A stretch of DNA of 39,081 bases from an uncultured beta proteobacterium (GTDB lineage: Bacteria > Pseudomonadota > Gammaproteobacteria > Burkholderiales > Burkholderiaceae_C): positions 1 through 39,081 of the forward strand of contig CAIWPS010000511.1 of the NCBI GenBank assembly GCA_903914615.1, written 5' to 3'. Both the position numbers and the translations under genes were made by a program. Below, piece by piece: positions 29,602-38,970 of this stretch. The notes under the pieces are model-generated. The model did no database searches, was not told the origin of the DNA, and saw nothing but the letters and a program-made list of their open reading frames with translations. Each line of letters opens with the position of its first letter. Positions within the stretch are counted from its first letter, which is position 1.

Positions 29602-31695
29602 CTAGCCCATCGTCCAGCTGTTCAGGAAGATGTTGGCGGTCACGCCACCGTTGGTCGCGATGAACCCGGCATAAGCGGTATTGGCGCCGACGATGCCGGG
29701 GATGTTCACGGACGAATAGGTTTTCGTGAAATTGCTGGCGCCTTGGGTGAGCTGTACGGTCAGGGTATTGGCGCTGCTGTTGTAGGTGATCGTCTGGACA
29801 ATGGCGGTGGTCGAGCTGAGATTCACCGGGGAGATCGACACGCCCGCATTGGGCAGCGGGATGCCGTTGGTCGCGTAGGAAATCGTGTTCGAGGCGATGT
29901 CCAGGTACAGGCCGATGCTATTGGCAAAGCCGCCCATCTGGCCGGTGCCGGCGCCGAACGTCGTCGACCCGTTGCCCCAGCCTCGACGATACCCGCTGGG
30001 GTCCGCGTAGGAAGCCGGGCCGCCGCTGACGTAGGAGCCGCCGCCGATGCCGTCCCAGGCGATATATCCGAGGGCGGTAGGCGTGCCGGTCGTGGTGTTG
30101 GCGTAGGTCACGCTGCTCGTGGTCGACGAGGTGGCTGTAAAAGCGTACGAGTTGTACCCGAACGGAGCGACACCATACACGGTCATCGTCTGCCCGACCG
30201 GTGGCGCCGTCGCTTGCGGGGCAAAATTCACGGTGACGGATGACCCGGTGGCGCTGATGCTGGTGATCGGCACGTAAGGCGTCGTGTAATTGGACGCCGG
30301 CTGCGCCTGGTTCTGGAGCACCCACAGGATGCCGTCGCCTGTGGCGCTGGTCAGGTTGAGGTTGGCCGTGCTGGTGAAATTGCTCGACACCGGTACCGGC
30401 AGGCCGTACCACGCTGCTGCGACGCCGGCCTGGCCGCTCGTCCCCAGCACGACCTGGTGGGAACCGTTGATGCTGCCATTACCACTGACGACGATGCCAT
30501 CGCCAGCGGTGAAGCTGGCAAAATTGATCGGCAGCGTTGTGCCATACAGGCAATTCTGACTCGCGACCAGGCTGTCGGTGTACCCACTTTCCACGGCCAC
30601 GGCCTGCACCGGCGTATTGGCTGAAATCGTGAACGGCCCGGTGTACAGGCTTGAGGCGGTCGTCGGTGGCAAGCCGTTGGTGCTGTAGTAGATCGACGCA
30701 CCCGAAGGGCCGCTGATGCTGACCGTCGGGCTGGTGTAGCTGATGGTGGGCGTGGTCAGGCGCGCGTTGAATCCCGTCCCGAACGTCCACGACTTCAGTT
30801 GCTGCGGCTGCGAGGATCCGGGCGGGTTGCCCGCGGTAAATCCCACGTAGGCGGTAGTCGTGCCTGACGATGCGGTCGTGTTTATGACGTTCAGCAGATT
30901 TACGGGCCACGTAATGCGCGCCTGGGCCAGCGTGGTCTGGTCTTTCAGGACCAGGGTCAGCAGCGTGCCGTCGTAGACGATCGTGCCTTGAAACGTATTT
31001 CCGTTGCCGAGGTTGATCCCGTAGGGATTCAGGTCCACCTGCGGGAGCATGTAGGCGTAATCGCCGCCGTTGATGTATAGCCCGGTAGAGCTCGGGTTGC
31101 CGCCCGAAGTATAGGTGTATTTCGAGCCAATACCGAAAGCATCGAACTTGATGGCGATCGAATTGCCGACGGCCATCTGATTGGGACCGATGCTCGGACT
31201 GTACGCGCCGAAGCCACCCATGTTGGCGTCTGAACCCGCTTTAAGGCCGGATGCATCGACGAAGGTGTTAGTCGCGTTATAAAACCCGTTGCTGGTCGTA
31301 TTGCTGTTCTGCACCACAAACGCCATGACGCCGCTGCTGGCGTTGGCGGCCAACGTCGTGCCCGAGGTCGGGCTGAAGGTGAACGTGGTCGTAAAGGTGC
31401 CGATACTCTGCAGCGTGTTGTACCAGTCAGCACCCACCGTATGCAGCGGGGTGGTGGGCGTGAGCTGGATTACGGATCCGCTGATCGCTGAGGATTGCGT
31501 CTGCGAGAGCTGCGTGGAGCCGGCACCGATGTTCGCCGAGCTGAAGCTTGAGAACGAAAACTGCTGCGAGTAGTTGCCGCCCACGATGGCGACCGGACTG
31601 CCGCGCGGATTGCGAGCAAAGCCGTCGCCGGCGACGCTTAGCAGCAACGACGCCGCCACACTGACCAGGGCAGCTGATTTCAATATCTTGATCAT
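29602..31695 (-). CDS. Exported double-lectin adhesin-like protein
   Basis: A 697-residue protein with a Sec signal peptide (residues 1-27, ending in GDGFA). It has two L-type (legume) lectin-like halves: about 35-310 (FTTTFTFSP, VMAFVVQN, SIAIKFDAFGIG, AYVGFTAG, SWTFGTG) and about 395-697 (GDGILWVLQN, SIGLYLDI, AYAGFIATNG, LNSWTMG). Between them lies a chitobiase C-terminal-like module (about 315-385) with SGASIYYSTNGLPPTTASS. The second lectin carries an extra insert near 475-560. Sugar binding is expected. A signal peptide is unusual in a gene placed between portal and scaffold. It may act on the cell surface rather than in the virion, or the signal may be vestigial. Confidence 0.7.
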   Translation of the reverse strand: MIKILKSAALVSVAASLLLSVAGDGFARNPRGSPVAIVGGNYSQQFSFSSFSSANIGAGSTQLSQTQSSAISGSVIQLTPTTPLHTVGADWYNTLQSIGTFTTTFTFSPTSGTTLAANASSGVMAFVVQNSNTTSNGFYNATNTFVDASGLKAGSDANMGGFGAYSPSIGPNQMAVGNSIAIKFDAFGIGSKYTYTSGGNPSSTGLYINGGDYAYMLPQVDLNPYGINLGNGNTFQGTIVYDGTLLTLVLKDQTTLAQARITWPVNLLNVINTTASSGTTTAYVGFTAGNPPGSSQPQQLKSWTFGTGFNARLTTPTISYTSPTVSISGPSGASIYYSTNGLPPTTASSLYTGPFTISANTPVQAVAVESGYTDSLVASQNCLYGTTLPINFASFTAGDGIVVSGNGSINGSHQVVLGTSGQAGVAAAWYGLPVPVSSNFTSTANLNLTSATGDGILWVLQNQAQPASNYTTPYVPITSISATGSSVTVNFAPQATAPPVGQTMTVYGVAPFGYNSYAFTATSSTTSSVTYANTTTGTPTALGYIAWDGIGGGSYVSGGPASYADPSGYRRGWGNGSTTFGAGTGQMGGFANSIGLYLDIASNTISYATNGIPLPNAGVSISPVNLSSTTAIVQTITYNSSANTLTVQLTQGASNFTKTYSSVNIPGIVGANTAYAGFIATNGGVTANIFLNSWTMG

Positions 31696-31708
31696 GTGAG
31701 TCAGCGCC

Positions 31709-33937
31709 TCAGTAATACGAAATCACGTAGATGATGCCCGGGCCGCCCGCGCCGCCAGCGCCAGCGGCAAACCCCGTAATAGCCGATCCGCCACCGCCAC
31801 CACCGCCGCCGATGGCCCCGACGCCACCGGCGCCAGCGGCAGCCGTGACGCACGAACCACCACCACCCCCGCCGGCGCCGGCAAACATCAATCCCGTCGT
31901 AGCGCCGCCGGCGCCGCCCGCCGTGCAGTTGGCTCCTGAATTGCCGCCGTTGTTGTGGTTGGCTGCGTTCGCGCCGCCAGACCCTCCGATAAACGCTGCG
32001 GCGGCGGCTGACACGCCACCACCGGAAGCGCCGCCAGAGCCGCCGTAGTTGCCGCTCCCGCCGCCCGATCCGGCGGCGCCAGAGTTGCCGCCAGCGCCGC
32101 TACCCGTGCCGGCGTAGTTGCCCTGCCCATAACCGCCCGTGGCACCAGTCGAACCACCGCCCGCACCGCCGCCGCCGCCAGATGCGCTCGTGGAACTGTT
32201 GCCGCCGATGATCTGACCTGCGCTGCCGCCGCCGCCTGAGGTCGTCGCTGACTGGCCACCGGCGCCGCCGCCGCCGCCCCACCCATAGCACAGGGAACCG
32301 AAGCTGCTGGTATTGCCACCGCCGCCGTTGCCGCCGACGCCTGCAGACCCTGCCGTGCCGGCCGTACCGGCGGCGCCAACGGTAACGGTTTGGGTTGACC
32401 CTGCCGCCGCAGCCGTCATCACGCACGAGTTCCAATACCCGCCGCCGCCTCCGGCGCCACCGCTCGTTGCAGTGCCGCTGGCAATCTGCGCGCCGCCGCC
32501 GCCGCCGCCTCCACTGCCGATCGCAATCACCTGTACTGCGACAGGACTCCCGACGACTGTCCACGTGCCGCTGCTGGTGAACGTCTGAATATTGGTCTGC
32601 GCCCCGGACCCCAACAAGTTGGCCGTAATGGTCCCGGTGCCTGTCGTGCCCAGGCTGGCGCCGCTGCCCACCAGCATGGCGGCCGCGGTGTTGGTGCCAC
32701 CGGTCAAGGCGGAGAATGACCCGCCGCCGCCAGATCCCAATGCGGTGCACGCGCTGACCTGGTAGTTGGTGCCGTCCGAGGTAATGGTGCAGCCCGTGTT
32801 CGCTGCCAGCGAAAGGGACGAAGACCCGTTGATGGTGGATGTGGTAGGCGTAATCGCCAGGGAACCCGATCCCTTGTTCTGCACGTCGAAGCTGTAACCG
32901 GCCGTATATCCGGTGGTCGTGGCGACGGGCAACGTCCAGGTACTGGCCGAAGAATTGGCCTGCGTCAGCAGCTTCCCGGAATCGGACACTTGCAAGGTGT
33001 AGCTGGTGCCGGTCTGGGCGTTGACCGATTGACACGTCGTGAGGCTGGTCGAGGTGCCGCAGAGATTACCGGCAAGCGCCAAGATCGTCGGCACGCCGGC
33101 GATTGAGGTGCCATTACCCAGGACCGACTGCGCGCCGATGTTCGGCAGGTTGAGGTAGGTCGACAGGCCGGTCGCCGTAATGGTCCCGGTACCAGAGGTC
33201 GTCAGGCTCGCGCCGGTACCGACCACCATGGCGGCCGACGTATTGGTGCTGCCGGTGATGGTGCTGAAAGACCCGCCGGGCGGAGATGACCAGGTACCAT
33301 CGCCACGCCAGAATGTGCTGCTCGACGCGCTGGTGCCGCTGTTGAGGTTGGCGACGGGCAAGTTACCGGTGACGCCGCTGGACAACGGCAACCCGGTGGC
33401 ATTGGTCAGCGTGCCGCTGCTTGGGGTGCCGAGCGGACCGCCGGAATAAACCAGCGTCTGTGCCGCGGGGATGTTGGTGTTATTTACCGACGTAACCCCA
33501 GACAGGTTGCTGCTGAACGATGGTGCGGAATTGATGCCGTTGGAGGCCAGCGCCTGACCCGGGTTGCCGATCGTAGGCAGGGGGCTCAACGTGGTGCCGA
33601 GGTTGGCGTAGTACGGCAGGAAGCCCTGAAACCCAGAATTGATCGTGCCGGATCCGCCAGCGCCGGAAGCGGCAATGGTGTAGTTCGGCCAGGTGCCGGT
33701 GACCGTGACGTTGGTGCCTGCGGTGATGGTGCCGGACAACAGCGGCCAGAGCGTCGTGATGTCGCCGTTTAATTTGCCGAAAGCCAACCAGGCAGCATCG
33801 CCACCGCCTTGGCCTTCGTAACTCCCGCCAGCGATGCTGCAAGGCGTGCCGCTGGCACACTGGACCAGCTGCTGCGCGCCGGCTTCGGTAGCGCCCAGAA
33901 GCGCGAGGAGGAAAAGCGATCGGATCAGGGTTTTCAT
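31709..33937 (-). CDS. Exported glycine-rich adhesin-like protein
   Basis: A 742-residue protein with a Sec signal peptide ([21 protein letters not shown]). Residues about 30-480 are Ser/Thr/Gly-rich beta repeats of the type found in phage fibre shafts ([20 protein letters not shown] and [20 protein letters not shown] are two nearly repeated units). After [20 protein letters not shown] comes a long Gly-rich domain (about 495-742), like the Gly_rich_2 domain and the polyglycine-II helices of T4-type adhesin gp38. It ends with [13 protein letters not shown] 33937 overlaps the portal stop (ATGA). Likely a receptor-binding protein or surface-displayed adhesin; export is unusual for this place. 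Confidence 0.7.
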   Translation of the reverse strand: MKTLIRSLFLLALLGATEAGAQQLVQCASGTPCSIAGGSYEGQGGGDAAWLAFGKLNGDITTLWPLLSGTITAGTNVTVTGTWPNYTIAASGAGGSGTINSGFQGFLPYYANLGTTLSPLPTIGNPGQALASNGINSAPSFSSNLSGVTSVNNTNIPAAQTLVYSGGPLGTPSSGTLTNATGLPLSSGVTGNLPVANLNSGTSASSSTFWRGDGTWSSPPGGSFSTITGSTNTSAAMVVGTGASLTTSGTGTITATGLSTYLNLPNIGAQSVLGNGTSIAGVPTILALAGNLCGTSTSLTTCQSVNAQTGTSYTLQVSDSGKLLTQANSSASTWTLPVATTTGYTAGYSFDVQNKGSGSLAITPTTSTINGSSSLSLAANTGCTITSDGTNYQVSACTALGSGGGGSFSALTGGTNTAAAMLVGSGASLGTTGTGTITANLLGSGAQTNIQTFTSSGTWTVVGSPVAVQVIAIGSGGGGGGGAQIASGTATSGGAGGGGGYWNSCVMTAAAAGSTQTVTVGAAGTAGTAGSAGVGGNGGGGNTSSFGSLCYGWGGGGGAGGQSATTSGGGGSAGQIIGGNSSTSASGGGGGAGGGSTGATGGYGQGNYAGTGSGAGGNSGAAGSGGGSGNYGGSGGASGGGVSAAAAAFIGGSGGANAANHNNGGNSGANCTAGGAGGATTGLMFAGAGGGGGGSCVTAAAGAGGVGAIGGGGGGGGSAITGFAAGAGGAGGPGIIYVISYY

Positions 33938-35595
33938 GCTGCGGCCACCGTGGGGGCGCCGGGGGAGGCGCCAGTTGGAGAAGAGGATGCGAGCTGCGCT
34001 GCCTGCGCAAGGTTTTTGGCGCCGATCGCGACCTGCGGCGCCTGCTGGACCATCTGCTGTTCCTGCGCCTGCTGCGCAGCGTGCTCGAGGAGCTGGTTGA
34101 CCTCGCCCTCGGTGCGCAGCAACTTGGCCGGGCAGCCGCGGATGAGCGCCATCTCGCGGGCCGCCTCGTGGAAATCCATCAGGAACTTGACCGTCGGGTC
34201 GAGGTTCGCCAGCTGCGCCATGTCCTGCACCGTGTTCATGATGGAGGTGCCCTCCTCGGCGCGCAGCGCCCGAGCCAGCGGGCTCGTGTACTCGATCCGC
34301 ATGCCGCGGGGCGATCGCAGGAGCTCGGGCGGCGCGGGCGGCAGCTGGCCGGCATCGGTAAGGATCTGCAGCTCCCGATGGATCAGCGGCCCAAGGAATT
34401 CGGACTGCTGGCGCCCCATCGCCGGCGCGATCAGCTCGCCTTTCTCCTGGGCGCGCAGCAGCGCCTCGGTGGCGGTCATGTTCGGGTTCTGCACCAGGAT
34501 CTGGAACAGGGTGTTGAGGAACGTGTCGCGGATGGTCGAGCGCACATCGTCCATCAGCTCTTTCTGGACTTCGAAGTTGCCTTTGGACTCGAAGGGTACG
34601 GCCAGCGGCTTGCCGTCGCCGGTCAGCATCCCGTAATTGATCGCACCCGGGCGCTGGTTGAACGCCTGAATGATCGACTCCTCGGCCAAGAGCAACGGCG
34701 GGTCCACGGCCTTTTGCCCGAGGCGCAGGCTGGTCTTGACCATCTCGTTGGCCGTGCGGATGTCTGGGAGGCAATCCACCGCAGGACCGCGGCCGTAGTG
34801 CTCGCGCGGCGCGACGCGGTAGCGGCCGATCGACACGGGGAACGTGCGGTACGCGCTGCGCTCGACGACCGACTTGTCGCCCAGGTACACATACCAGCAT
34901 TCGAACCGCTTGCCTTTGTCGCCGTAGCTGTCGGGCTGCCACTCGTGGTTCGGGCGGATGGCGTGCAGGAATTCGATTTCGGTGTACGGGCTCTTGGCGA
35001 ACATCTTCGCGATGCCGAGCGGTACCGCGTCCTTGCCCCAGTGTTGCACCGCCTGCTTCGCCGAGTACTTGAACTTGCGGTAAACCGTGTCGACCTGCCC
35101 TTGGTGGTTCAGCGCCCAGCAGACCTCGGACAGCGGCATTGAACGATATCGCAGGCACTTGCCCGGGACCTCGTCGGTGTAGAGCGCATTGTTGCCGAAC
35201 GCGCCCAAGCTCATGTAGCACTCGTCGGTCTGGCTCGCGAAGTTGGCTTCTGGGTGGTAGCGCGCCGCGAACAAGATCTTGTTGACCTGGTCGAGGTATT
35301 TCTGCACGGCGGAACTGTCGTTCAGCTCCTCATCGCCCGCCATGAGCTTGTGCCACACCTGGCTGCGCGGCGTCAGCATGGCCTCCATGGCCGCCGCGAA
35401 GCGCTGGTTGGCCGTGATCGCCGTCGAGTCGAAGATGCGGGTGTTGCGGTTGACGCCCTCGGAAAACTCGCCGATGAAATTGTCCCAGGCCGGCATGACG
35501 TACTGCGCCGCCGTGTTCCATAGGTTTCGGAAGTTGGCTTGCTGACTCCACAGCAGCTCCCAGTGATCGACCAGGCTGTTGGCGTCGTCGCTCAT
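33934..35595 (-). CDS. Portal (head-tail connector) protein, T7 gp8-like
   Basis: A 553-residue protein of the Head-tail_con family used by podoviruses. Typical segments include [74 protein letters not shown] (split here for length), and the helical stem that follows. The C-terminal 60 residues are Ala/Gln-rich, as in the crown region. It forms the dodecameric ring through which DNA is packaged and released. ATG 35595 overlaps the upstream stop. Confidence 0.95.
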   Translation of the reverse strand: MSDDANSLVDHWELLWSQQANFRNLWNTAAQYVMPAWDNFIGEFSEGVNRNTRIFDSTAITANQRFAAAMEAMLTPRSQVWHKLMAGDEELNDSSAVQKYLDQVNKILFAARYHPEANFASQTDECYMSLGAFGNNALYTDEVPGKCLRYRSMPLSEVCWALNHQGQVDTVYRKFKYSAKQAVQHWGKDAVPLGIAKMFAKSPYTEIEFLHAIRPNHEWQPDSYGDKGKRFECWYVYLGDKSVVERSAYRTFPVSIGRYRVAPREHYGRGPAVDCLPDIRTANEMVKTSLRLGQKAVDPPLLLAEESIIQAFNQRPGAINYGMLTGDGKPLAVPFESKGNFEVQKELMDDVRSTIRDTFLNTLFQILVQNPNMTATEALLRAQEKGELIAPAMGRQQSEFLGPLIHRELQILTDAGQLPPAPPELLRSPRGMRIEYTSPLARALRAEEGTSIMNTVQDMAQLANLDPTVKFLMDFHEAAREMALIRGCPAKLLRTEGEVNQLLEHAAQQAQEQQMVQQAPQVAIGAKNLAQAAQLASSSPTGASPGAPTVAAA

Positions 35596-35861
35596 TGCAG
35601 GCGGTCCTGGCGCAGGATGCCAATGCCTATCAGGCAGCAGTCATCGAGGATCGGCCACGGGTTGCCCTGCGCCTTGGCCACGCGCACGTCGGCGACGAGT
35701 TGCTCGTGGTCCGCGTAGAACCCCAGACCGCCGGCGGCCATGTAGTCGAGTAGCTCGTAGGCCTCGGCGGTCGACAGCACCACGGCAAATTGCGTCGGCT
35801 TCACGCCGAGGTGCCCGGCATGACGGATCAGGCTGTGCGCCTTGGCGATTGCGGCGATCAC
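35592..35861 (-). CDS. Hypothetical protein before portal, 89 residues
   Basis: No family recognised. A small alpha/beta protein with segments IAAIAKAHSLIRHAGHLGVKP, TAEAYELLDYMAAGGLGF and ILDDCCLIGIGIL. GTG 35861 overlaps the upstream stop as GTGA and its own stop overlaps the portal ATG, so it is coupled to portal translation. The longer reading up to 36038 has no support. Function unknown. Confidence 0.65.
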   Translation of the reverse strand: MIAAIAKAHSLIRHAGHLGVKPTQFAVVLSTAEAYELLDYMAAGGLGFYADHEQLVADVRVAKAQGNPWPILDDCCLIGIGILRQDRLQ

Positions 35862-36100
35862 GTGCCGAGCTGCGTCTTGCCGCTGACCGGCTGCGAATTG
35901 CTGGCGCCGGCGAAGATGTTGGCCAGCACGCCGCGGCGGTTGCGCAGCGCGTCGGTCTGAGCCTGAGCCGCGTTCAGCGCGTCGTTCTGGTTCGGCACAC
36001 CGGGCGGCGGCGGCGTGTTGTGGGAGGGGTCGTACCACGTCTTGATGTGGCCGAGCTCCTGGCCGAAGGTGCGCGTGAGCGTGTGATAGACCCCAGACAT
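35858..36100 (-). CDS. Hypothetical head-block protein, 80 residues
   Basis: Starts MSGVYHTLTRTFGQELGHIKTW, followed by a Pro-rich hinge and a basic RRGVLANIFAGASNS motif, then a Gly/Thr tail. Small proteins with this RRGxLxNIFAG ending occur next to portals in BPP-1-like podoviruses as far as I recall; role unknown. ATG 36100 has GAGGA 5 bases upstream. The 55 bases before it (36101-36155) contain nothing notable. Confidence 0.6.
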   Translation of the reverse strand: MSGVYHTLTRTFGQELGHIKTWYDPSHNTPPPPGVPNQNDALNAAQAQTDALRNRRGVLANIFAGASNSQPVSGKTQLGT

Positions 36101-36155
36101 GCGATCCTCGAGGAGCAGACGATGCGCCGGAGCTTCACCAAGCTGGCGGGCACAA

Positions 36156-36365
36156 TCAATACACCGCCTCGAGGGTGTAGCCGCGGTACAGGACGCACCG
36201 GGGATACGCGTGCCCCTCGGGTGGGTCCGGCCGGTCAAGAGCGCGGTACATTTCGCGCGCCGTCAGCCGGACCTTGATGTTCGAGCTATCGCGCGGCCGG
36301 ACTTCTTTCCGAAAATCGACCAGGCGGTCGATGACGCGTCGATCGTGGTGGCGGTTCTCCGTCAC
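36156..36365 (-). CDS. Small basic hypothetical protein, 69 residues
   Basis: No family recognised. Arg-rich and charged N-terminal half, Tyr-rich end (GHAYPRCVLYRGYTLEAVY). GTG 36365 overlaps the stop of the preceding gene as GTGA, which decides the start. Position between large terminase and portal suggests a packaging or assembly accessory. Confidence 0.55.
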   Translation of the reverse strand: MTENRHHDRRVIDRLVDFRKEVRPRDSSNIKVRLTAREMYRALDRPDPPEGHAYPRCVLYRGYTLEAVY

Positions 36366-36556
36366 GGCCGGTCGATCGTGCTGCCGTCTTCCATGCCGCG
36401 CAGTATCTGCGCCTGAGTCGCGGCGAACGCCGCTGCCTGGTGCGCCTCCATCACGCGCAGGTCGTTGGCGGCATCGGACACGCCGTGCCAGTCGCCTTCC
36501 TCGACCTTCATCTTCAGGTAGGCGATCAGCGCCTTGTGCTTCTCGTTATGGTTCAT
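36362..36556 (-). CDS. Small helical protein after large terminase, 64 residues
   Basis: Predicted all-helical (KHKALIAYLKMKVEEGDWHG, then AAFAATQAQILRGMED). ATG 36556 has AGGAA 7-8 bases upstream. It follows terL by 9 bases and is coupled to the next gene by GTGA. Function unknown; small helical proteins here often serve as assembly chaperones. Confidence 0.6.
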   Translation of the reverse strand: MNHNEKHKALIAYLKMKVEEGDWHGVSDAANDLRVMEAHQAAAFAATQAQILRGMEDGSTIDRP

Positions 36557-36565
36557 GACAGATTC

Positions 36566-38032
36566 CTAAGTCAGTGAATACGCGGGGCGCGATCGTTTGC
36601 CGCCCAGCGTGCCCCGCAGCACGACGCGACCTTCACCGAGGCCCAGCATCCGATACTGGTCGGCCTCGCAGACGTGGCTCACGGAGTTTTTTTCCGGCTT
36701 CTCGTGGAAGCGCTCGTCGCCCACCACCTGCACGCGCTTGTAGCGGTACTGGCCGGCCATACCGCGTCGCAGGGTAGGGCAGCCCTGCGGGTGCACTTGA
36801 AACCCGGCCTCGCCGTCGATGAGCCGTACCATGGCCTGCGCGTGCGCCTCGCGGCGGATCACCGGGTCATTGGTCGAGGCGGGTTTCGCGTCCAACCCGT
36901 TGGCCTTCAGGATCTTGAAACAGGTCTCATCCGAATTGGTCTGGCTGTCGGCCATGCCCGCCGGGTCGCCGGTGATGCTCTCGATCTCAAAATTGCTGCA
37001 GTACTGGTTCAGGAACCCCTTGAGTGTGTCGGCGAATTGTTTCGCCCCCATGTGCTCAGTGACAACTTCCCAGCGCACGCGGTGGATGCCTGTAAAAGAC
37101 CGCTGCCCAATGGAAGCAGCCGGCGTGAGACCGAAGTCGATGCCGACCGAAATGGGGAGCCGGGGATTCAGCTCGAACTCGCGGACGTGCAGGTGCTCAC
37201 GAAACTGTGGGTAGACCGGGCGGCCGTCCTGGACGAATCCATATTCGCCGCGGATATAGACCTTCTTCCATTCCTCGGTTTTACCGGCGCTGGCCTTGGC
37301 GTAGTAGTCGCTGGGCAGGTTGGCCAGGTTTTCGGCGTCCGGGGAGTTGGCGTCCGGCTGTGCCAGGAACATGAACAGCTTCTGCCGCTTCTTCAACAGC
37401 CCCGCCTCGCGCATCGACTCCTCGGCCTTGGTCACCGACTGGTTCAGCTCGGCGTTCTTCTGGCTGGTCATGTCGTGCTCGGCCAGCACGTACCACCAGT
37501 GATCCACCTCCGGCGGGTTGGTGTCCATGATGATCTGAGGGTTGATGCAGCCGCCGTCCCGCTTCGGCGGGAACCGGCCCACGCGGCCCGTCAGGCCGTC
37601 GATGATGGCCTTGGGAATCTCGCGGGCCTCGTTGATCCACGCCCAGGTCAGCTCAAGGGAGAGGAGCTTGCGCACGTCCTTGGGCCGGTCCAGCGCGATG
37701 AACATGACCTCCATGTCCCGCTCGTTGTCGATGATGTGGTGGGTGGGTGGGCCCGACGCCTTCCACTTGCCGATGTTCTGCGGCACCCACTGGTGCCAGG
37801 TCTTGATCGTGGTGGTGACGAGCTCGGGGTAGGTGTTGCGGATGATGGCGCCGCGGCTGTGGCGCCGGCCGTCCTTCTGCACCGGCTGCGCGTCGCTGAT
37901 CATCAGACACTTCATGACGCAGCCGGTGGACTTGCCTGAGCCGATCGGCCCCCGGATCCCCGTGACGAAACTGTCGCTCAGCAGCAGCTGATCGACGGTT
38001 ACGCCCGGGGATCCGTACTCGTAGTTGATCAT
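36566..38032 (-). CDS. terL: Terminase large subunit
   Basis: A 488-residue packaging motor. ATPase domain: Walker A GPIGSGKST (28-36) and Walker B with catalytic Glu in LTWAWINEA (Glu135). Nuclease domain: RNase-H-like metal site with VGIDFGLTPA (Asp299) and ITGDPAG as the second acidic strand. It drives DNA into the head through the portal at 33934-35595 and cuts the concatemer. The contig's circular overlap fits headful packaging. It is in the same transcript as small terminase but separated from it by five small genes. The ATG overlaps the upstream stop. Confidence 0.95.
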   Translation of the reverse strand: MINYEYGSPGVTVDQLLLSDSFVTGIRGPIGSGKSTGCVMKCLMISDAQPVQKDGRRHSRGAIIRNTYPELVTTTIKTWHQWVPQNIGKWKASGPPTHHIIDNERDMEVMFIALDRPKDVRKLLSLELTWAWINEAREIPKAIIDGLTGRVGRFPPKRDGGCINPQIIMDTNPPEVDHWWYVLAEHDMTSQKNAELNQSVTKAEESMREAGLLKKRQKLFMFLAQPDANSPDAENLANLPSDYYAKASAGKTEEWKKVYIRGEYGFVQDGRPVYPQFREHLHVREFELNPRLPISVGIDFGLTPAASIGQRSFTGIHRVRWEVVTEHMGAKQFADTLKGFLNQYCSNFEIESITGDPAGMADSQTNSDETCFKILKANGLDAKPASTNDPVIRREAHAQAMVRLIDGEAGFQVHPQGCPTLRRGMAGQYRYKRVQVVGDERFHEKPEKNSVSHVCEADQYRMLGLGEGRVVLRGTLGGKRSRPAYSLT

Positions 38033-38385
38033 CTGACCCGGGCCTGCACCGGCGGACTGGGCTCGTTGTCGCGTTTCACCAGAGTGTTCAACGTGACGCG
38101 CAGGTTAGATCGCACGCCGCCCAGCAAATCATCAAGTTCCGCCACCTGCGCGCCCAGCAGAGGCACCAGCCCCACCGGACGCGGCGGTGTCGGCAATTCC
38201 TCAGTCACATCAGTACCGCGCAGCACTGCCAGCACCTGGTCAGACAACGTAAAGCACTGCTGCACGTTGTCGCGCAGCGCGTTCAGCTGATAAGAAATGC
38301 CCTCTACCGTGAGCTCCGGCGCCTGCGAGCCCATTGGAATGCGGCCGGTGTTCTCGGCCAATACCCGTGTCTGGCCCTCGCTCAT
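38029..38385 (-). CDS. Hypothetical protein, 118 residues, upstream of terL
   Basis: No family recognised. Helical with heptad-like stretches (ISYQLNALRDNVQQCF, then LGAQVAELDDLLGGVRSNLRVTLN, quoted in part), consistent with a coiled-coil oligomer. The ATG overlaps the upstream stop (ATGA) and the stop overlaps the terL start. Possibly a packaging cofactor; inference from coupling only. Confidence 0.6.
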   Translation of the reverse strand: MSEGQTRVLAENTGRIPMGSQAPELTVEGISYQLNALRDNVQQCFTLSDQVLAVLRGTDVTEELPTPPRPVGLVPLLGAQVAELDDLLGGVRSNLRVTLNTLVKRDNEPSPPVQARVR

Positions 38386-38696
38386 GGCGTCACCTCTTCC
38401 GACACCTTCACCGAGTTGACCAAGTCGGTCGCGGTCTGGTGATCCGCCAAGTTGCTGGCGATCAGGTGCACGCCGTGATCGGTCGGCGCCAAGTCGCGCA
38501 GGATCGGCACGCGCTGCAGGGCGCCCAGGAAGTCGGCGATCGCCTCCTTGAAGTCGCGCGCTGCGATCTTGGCCAGCGCCTCGACTTTTAGCACCTCGAG
38601 GTGCGCCAGCGCCTCGGCGCGGGTCAAGATGCTCTCGGGAGCGGGCGCCTCGGGTGCAGCGGCGGCGGTCGGTTGGGTGGTCTGTTCGTCGGTCAT
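38382..38696 (-). CDS. Hypothetical protein, 104 residues
   Basis: N-terminal Thr/Gln/Ala/Pro-rich tail (about 1-22), then a helical domain (EALAHLEVLKVEALAKIAAR, DFKEAIADFLGALQR). No family recognised. I chose ATG 38696 (AGGAG 6 bases upstream) over ATG 38702, which would directly touch the Shine-Dalgarno. The first 34 codons are repeated at the other contig end (1-103). Confidence 0.65.
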   Translation of the reverse strand: MTDEQTTQPTAAAAPEAPAPESILTRAEALAHLEVLKVEALAKIAARDFKEAIADFLGALQRVPILRDLAPTDHGVHLIASNLADHQTATDLVNSVKVSEEVTP

Positions 38697-38721
38697 CGTC
38701 ATCTCCTGATGGGTGGAAAAA

Positions 38722-38970
38722 TCAGTAGCCGCGCGGGCCGCGCTGCTTGGCAAACCGCTTCAGCAATTTGTCGCCCGACGCGCCGCGACACCCTGCCGCC
38801 CGCCGCCGGCGATAAGTGAAATGAATCGGCCCGACAGGGCGCGTCAAACTGAAATGGCGCAGCCGCGGCGGTTCCGACAGCGCCAAACCCAGCGACAGCT
38901 CGAGCAATCGGTCCCAAGAGGTGGCGGCGCGCAGCGCCATGAGCATCAAATCCGGACTGGGCGTGGTCAT
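38722..38970 (-). CDS. 82-residue basic protein, present in only one of two alleles
   Basis: A small Leu/Arg-rich protein: N-terminal helix (MLMALRAATSWDRLLELSLG), a middle with SEPPRLRHFSLTRPVGPIHF, and a very basic C terminus (YRRRRAAG, then DKLLKRFAKQRG). No family recognised. Its ATG overlaps the stop of the zinc-ribbon gene as ATGA. The copy at 106-147 is cut to 13 codons by the 230-bp deletion. Absence in one allele shows, if the allele is real, that the gene is dispensable. Nucleic-acid binding is possible from charge. Function unknown. Confidence 0.6.
   Translation of the reverse strand: MTTPSPDLMLMALRAATSWDRLLELSLGLALSEPPRLRHFSLTRPVGPIHFTYRRRRAAGCRGASGDKLLKRFAKQRGPRGY

Noticed and set aside
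31731-32588. Proline-rich plus-strand frames opposite the glycine-rich domain
   Set aside because: They are the complement of GGN repeats (giving Pro/Ala runs) and have no independent support.
31709-33937. Diversity-generating retroelement acting on the Gly-rich or lectin genes (as in BPP-1)
   Set aside because: No reverse transcriptase (no YxDD motif in any credible gene), no Avd-like gene and no template/variable repeat pair were seen.
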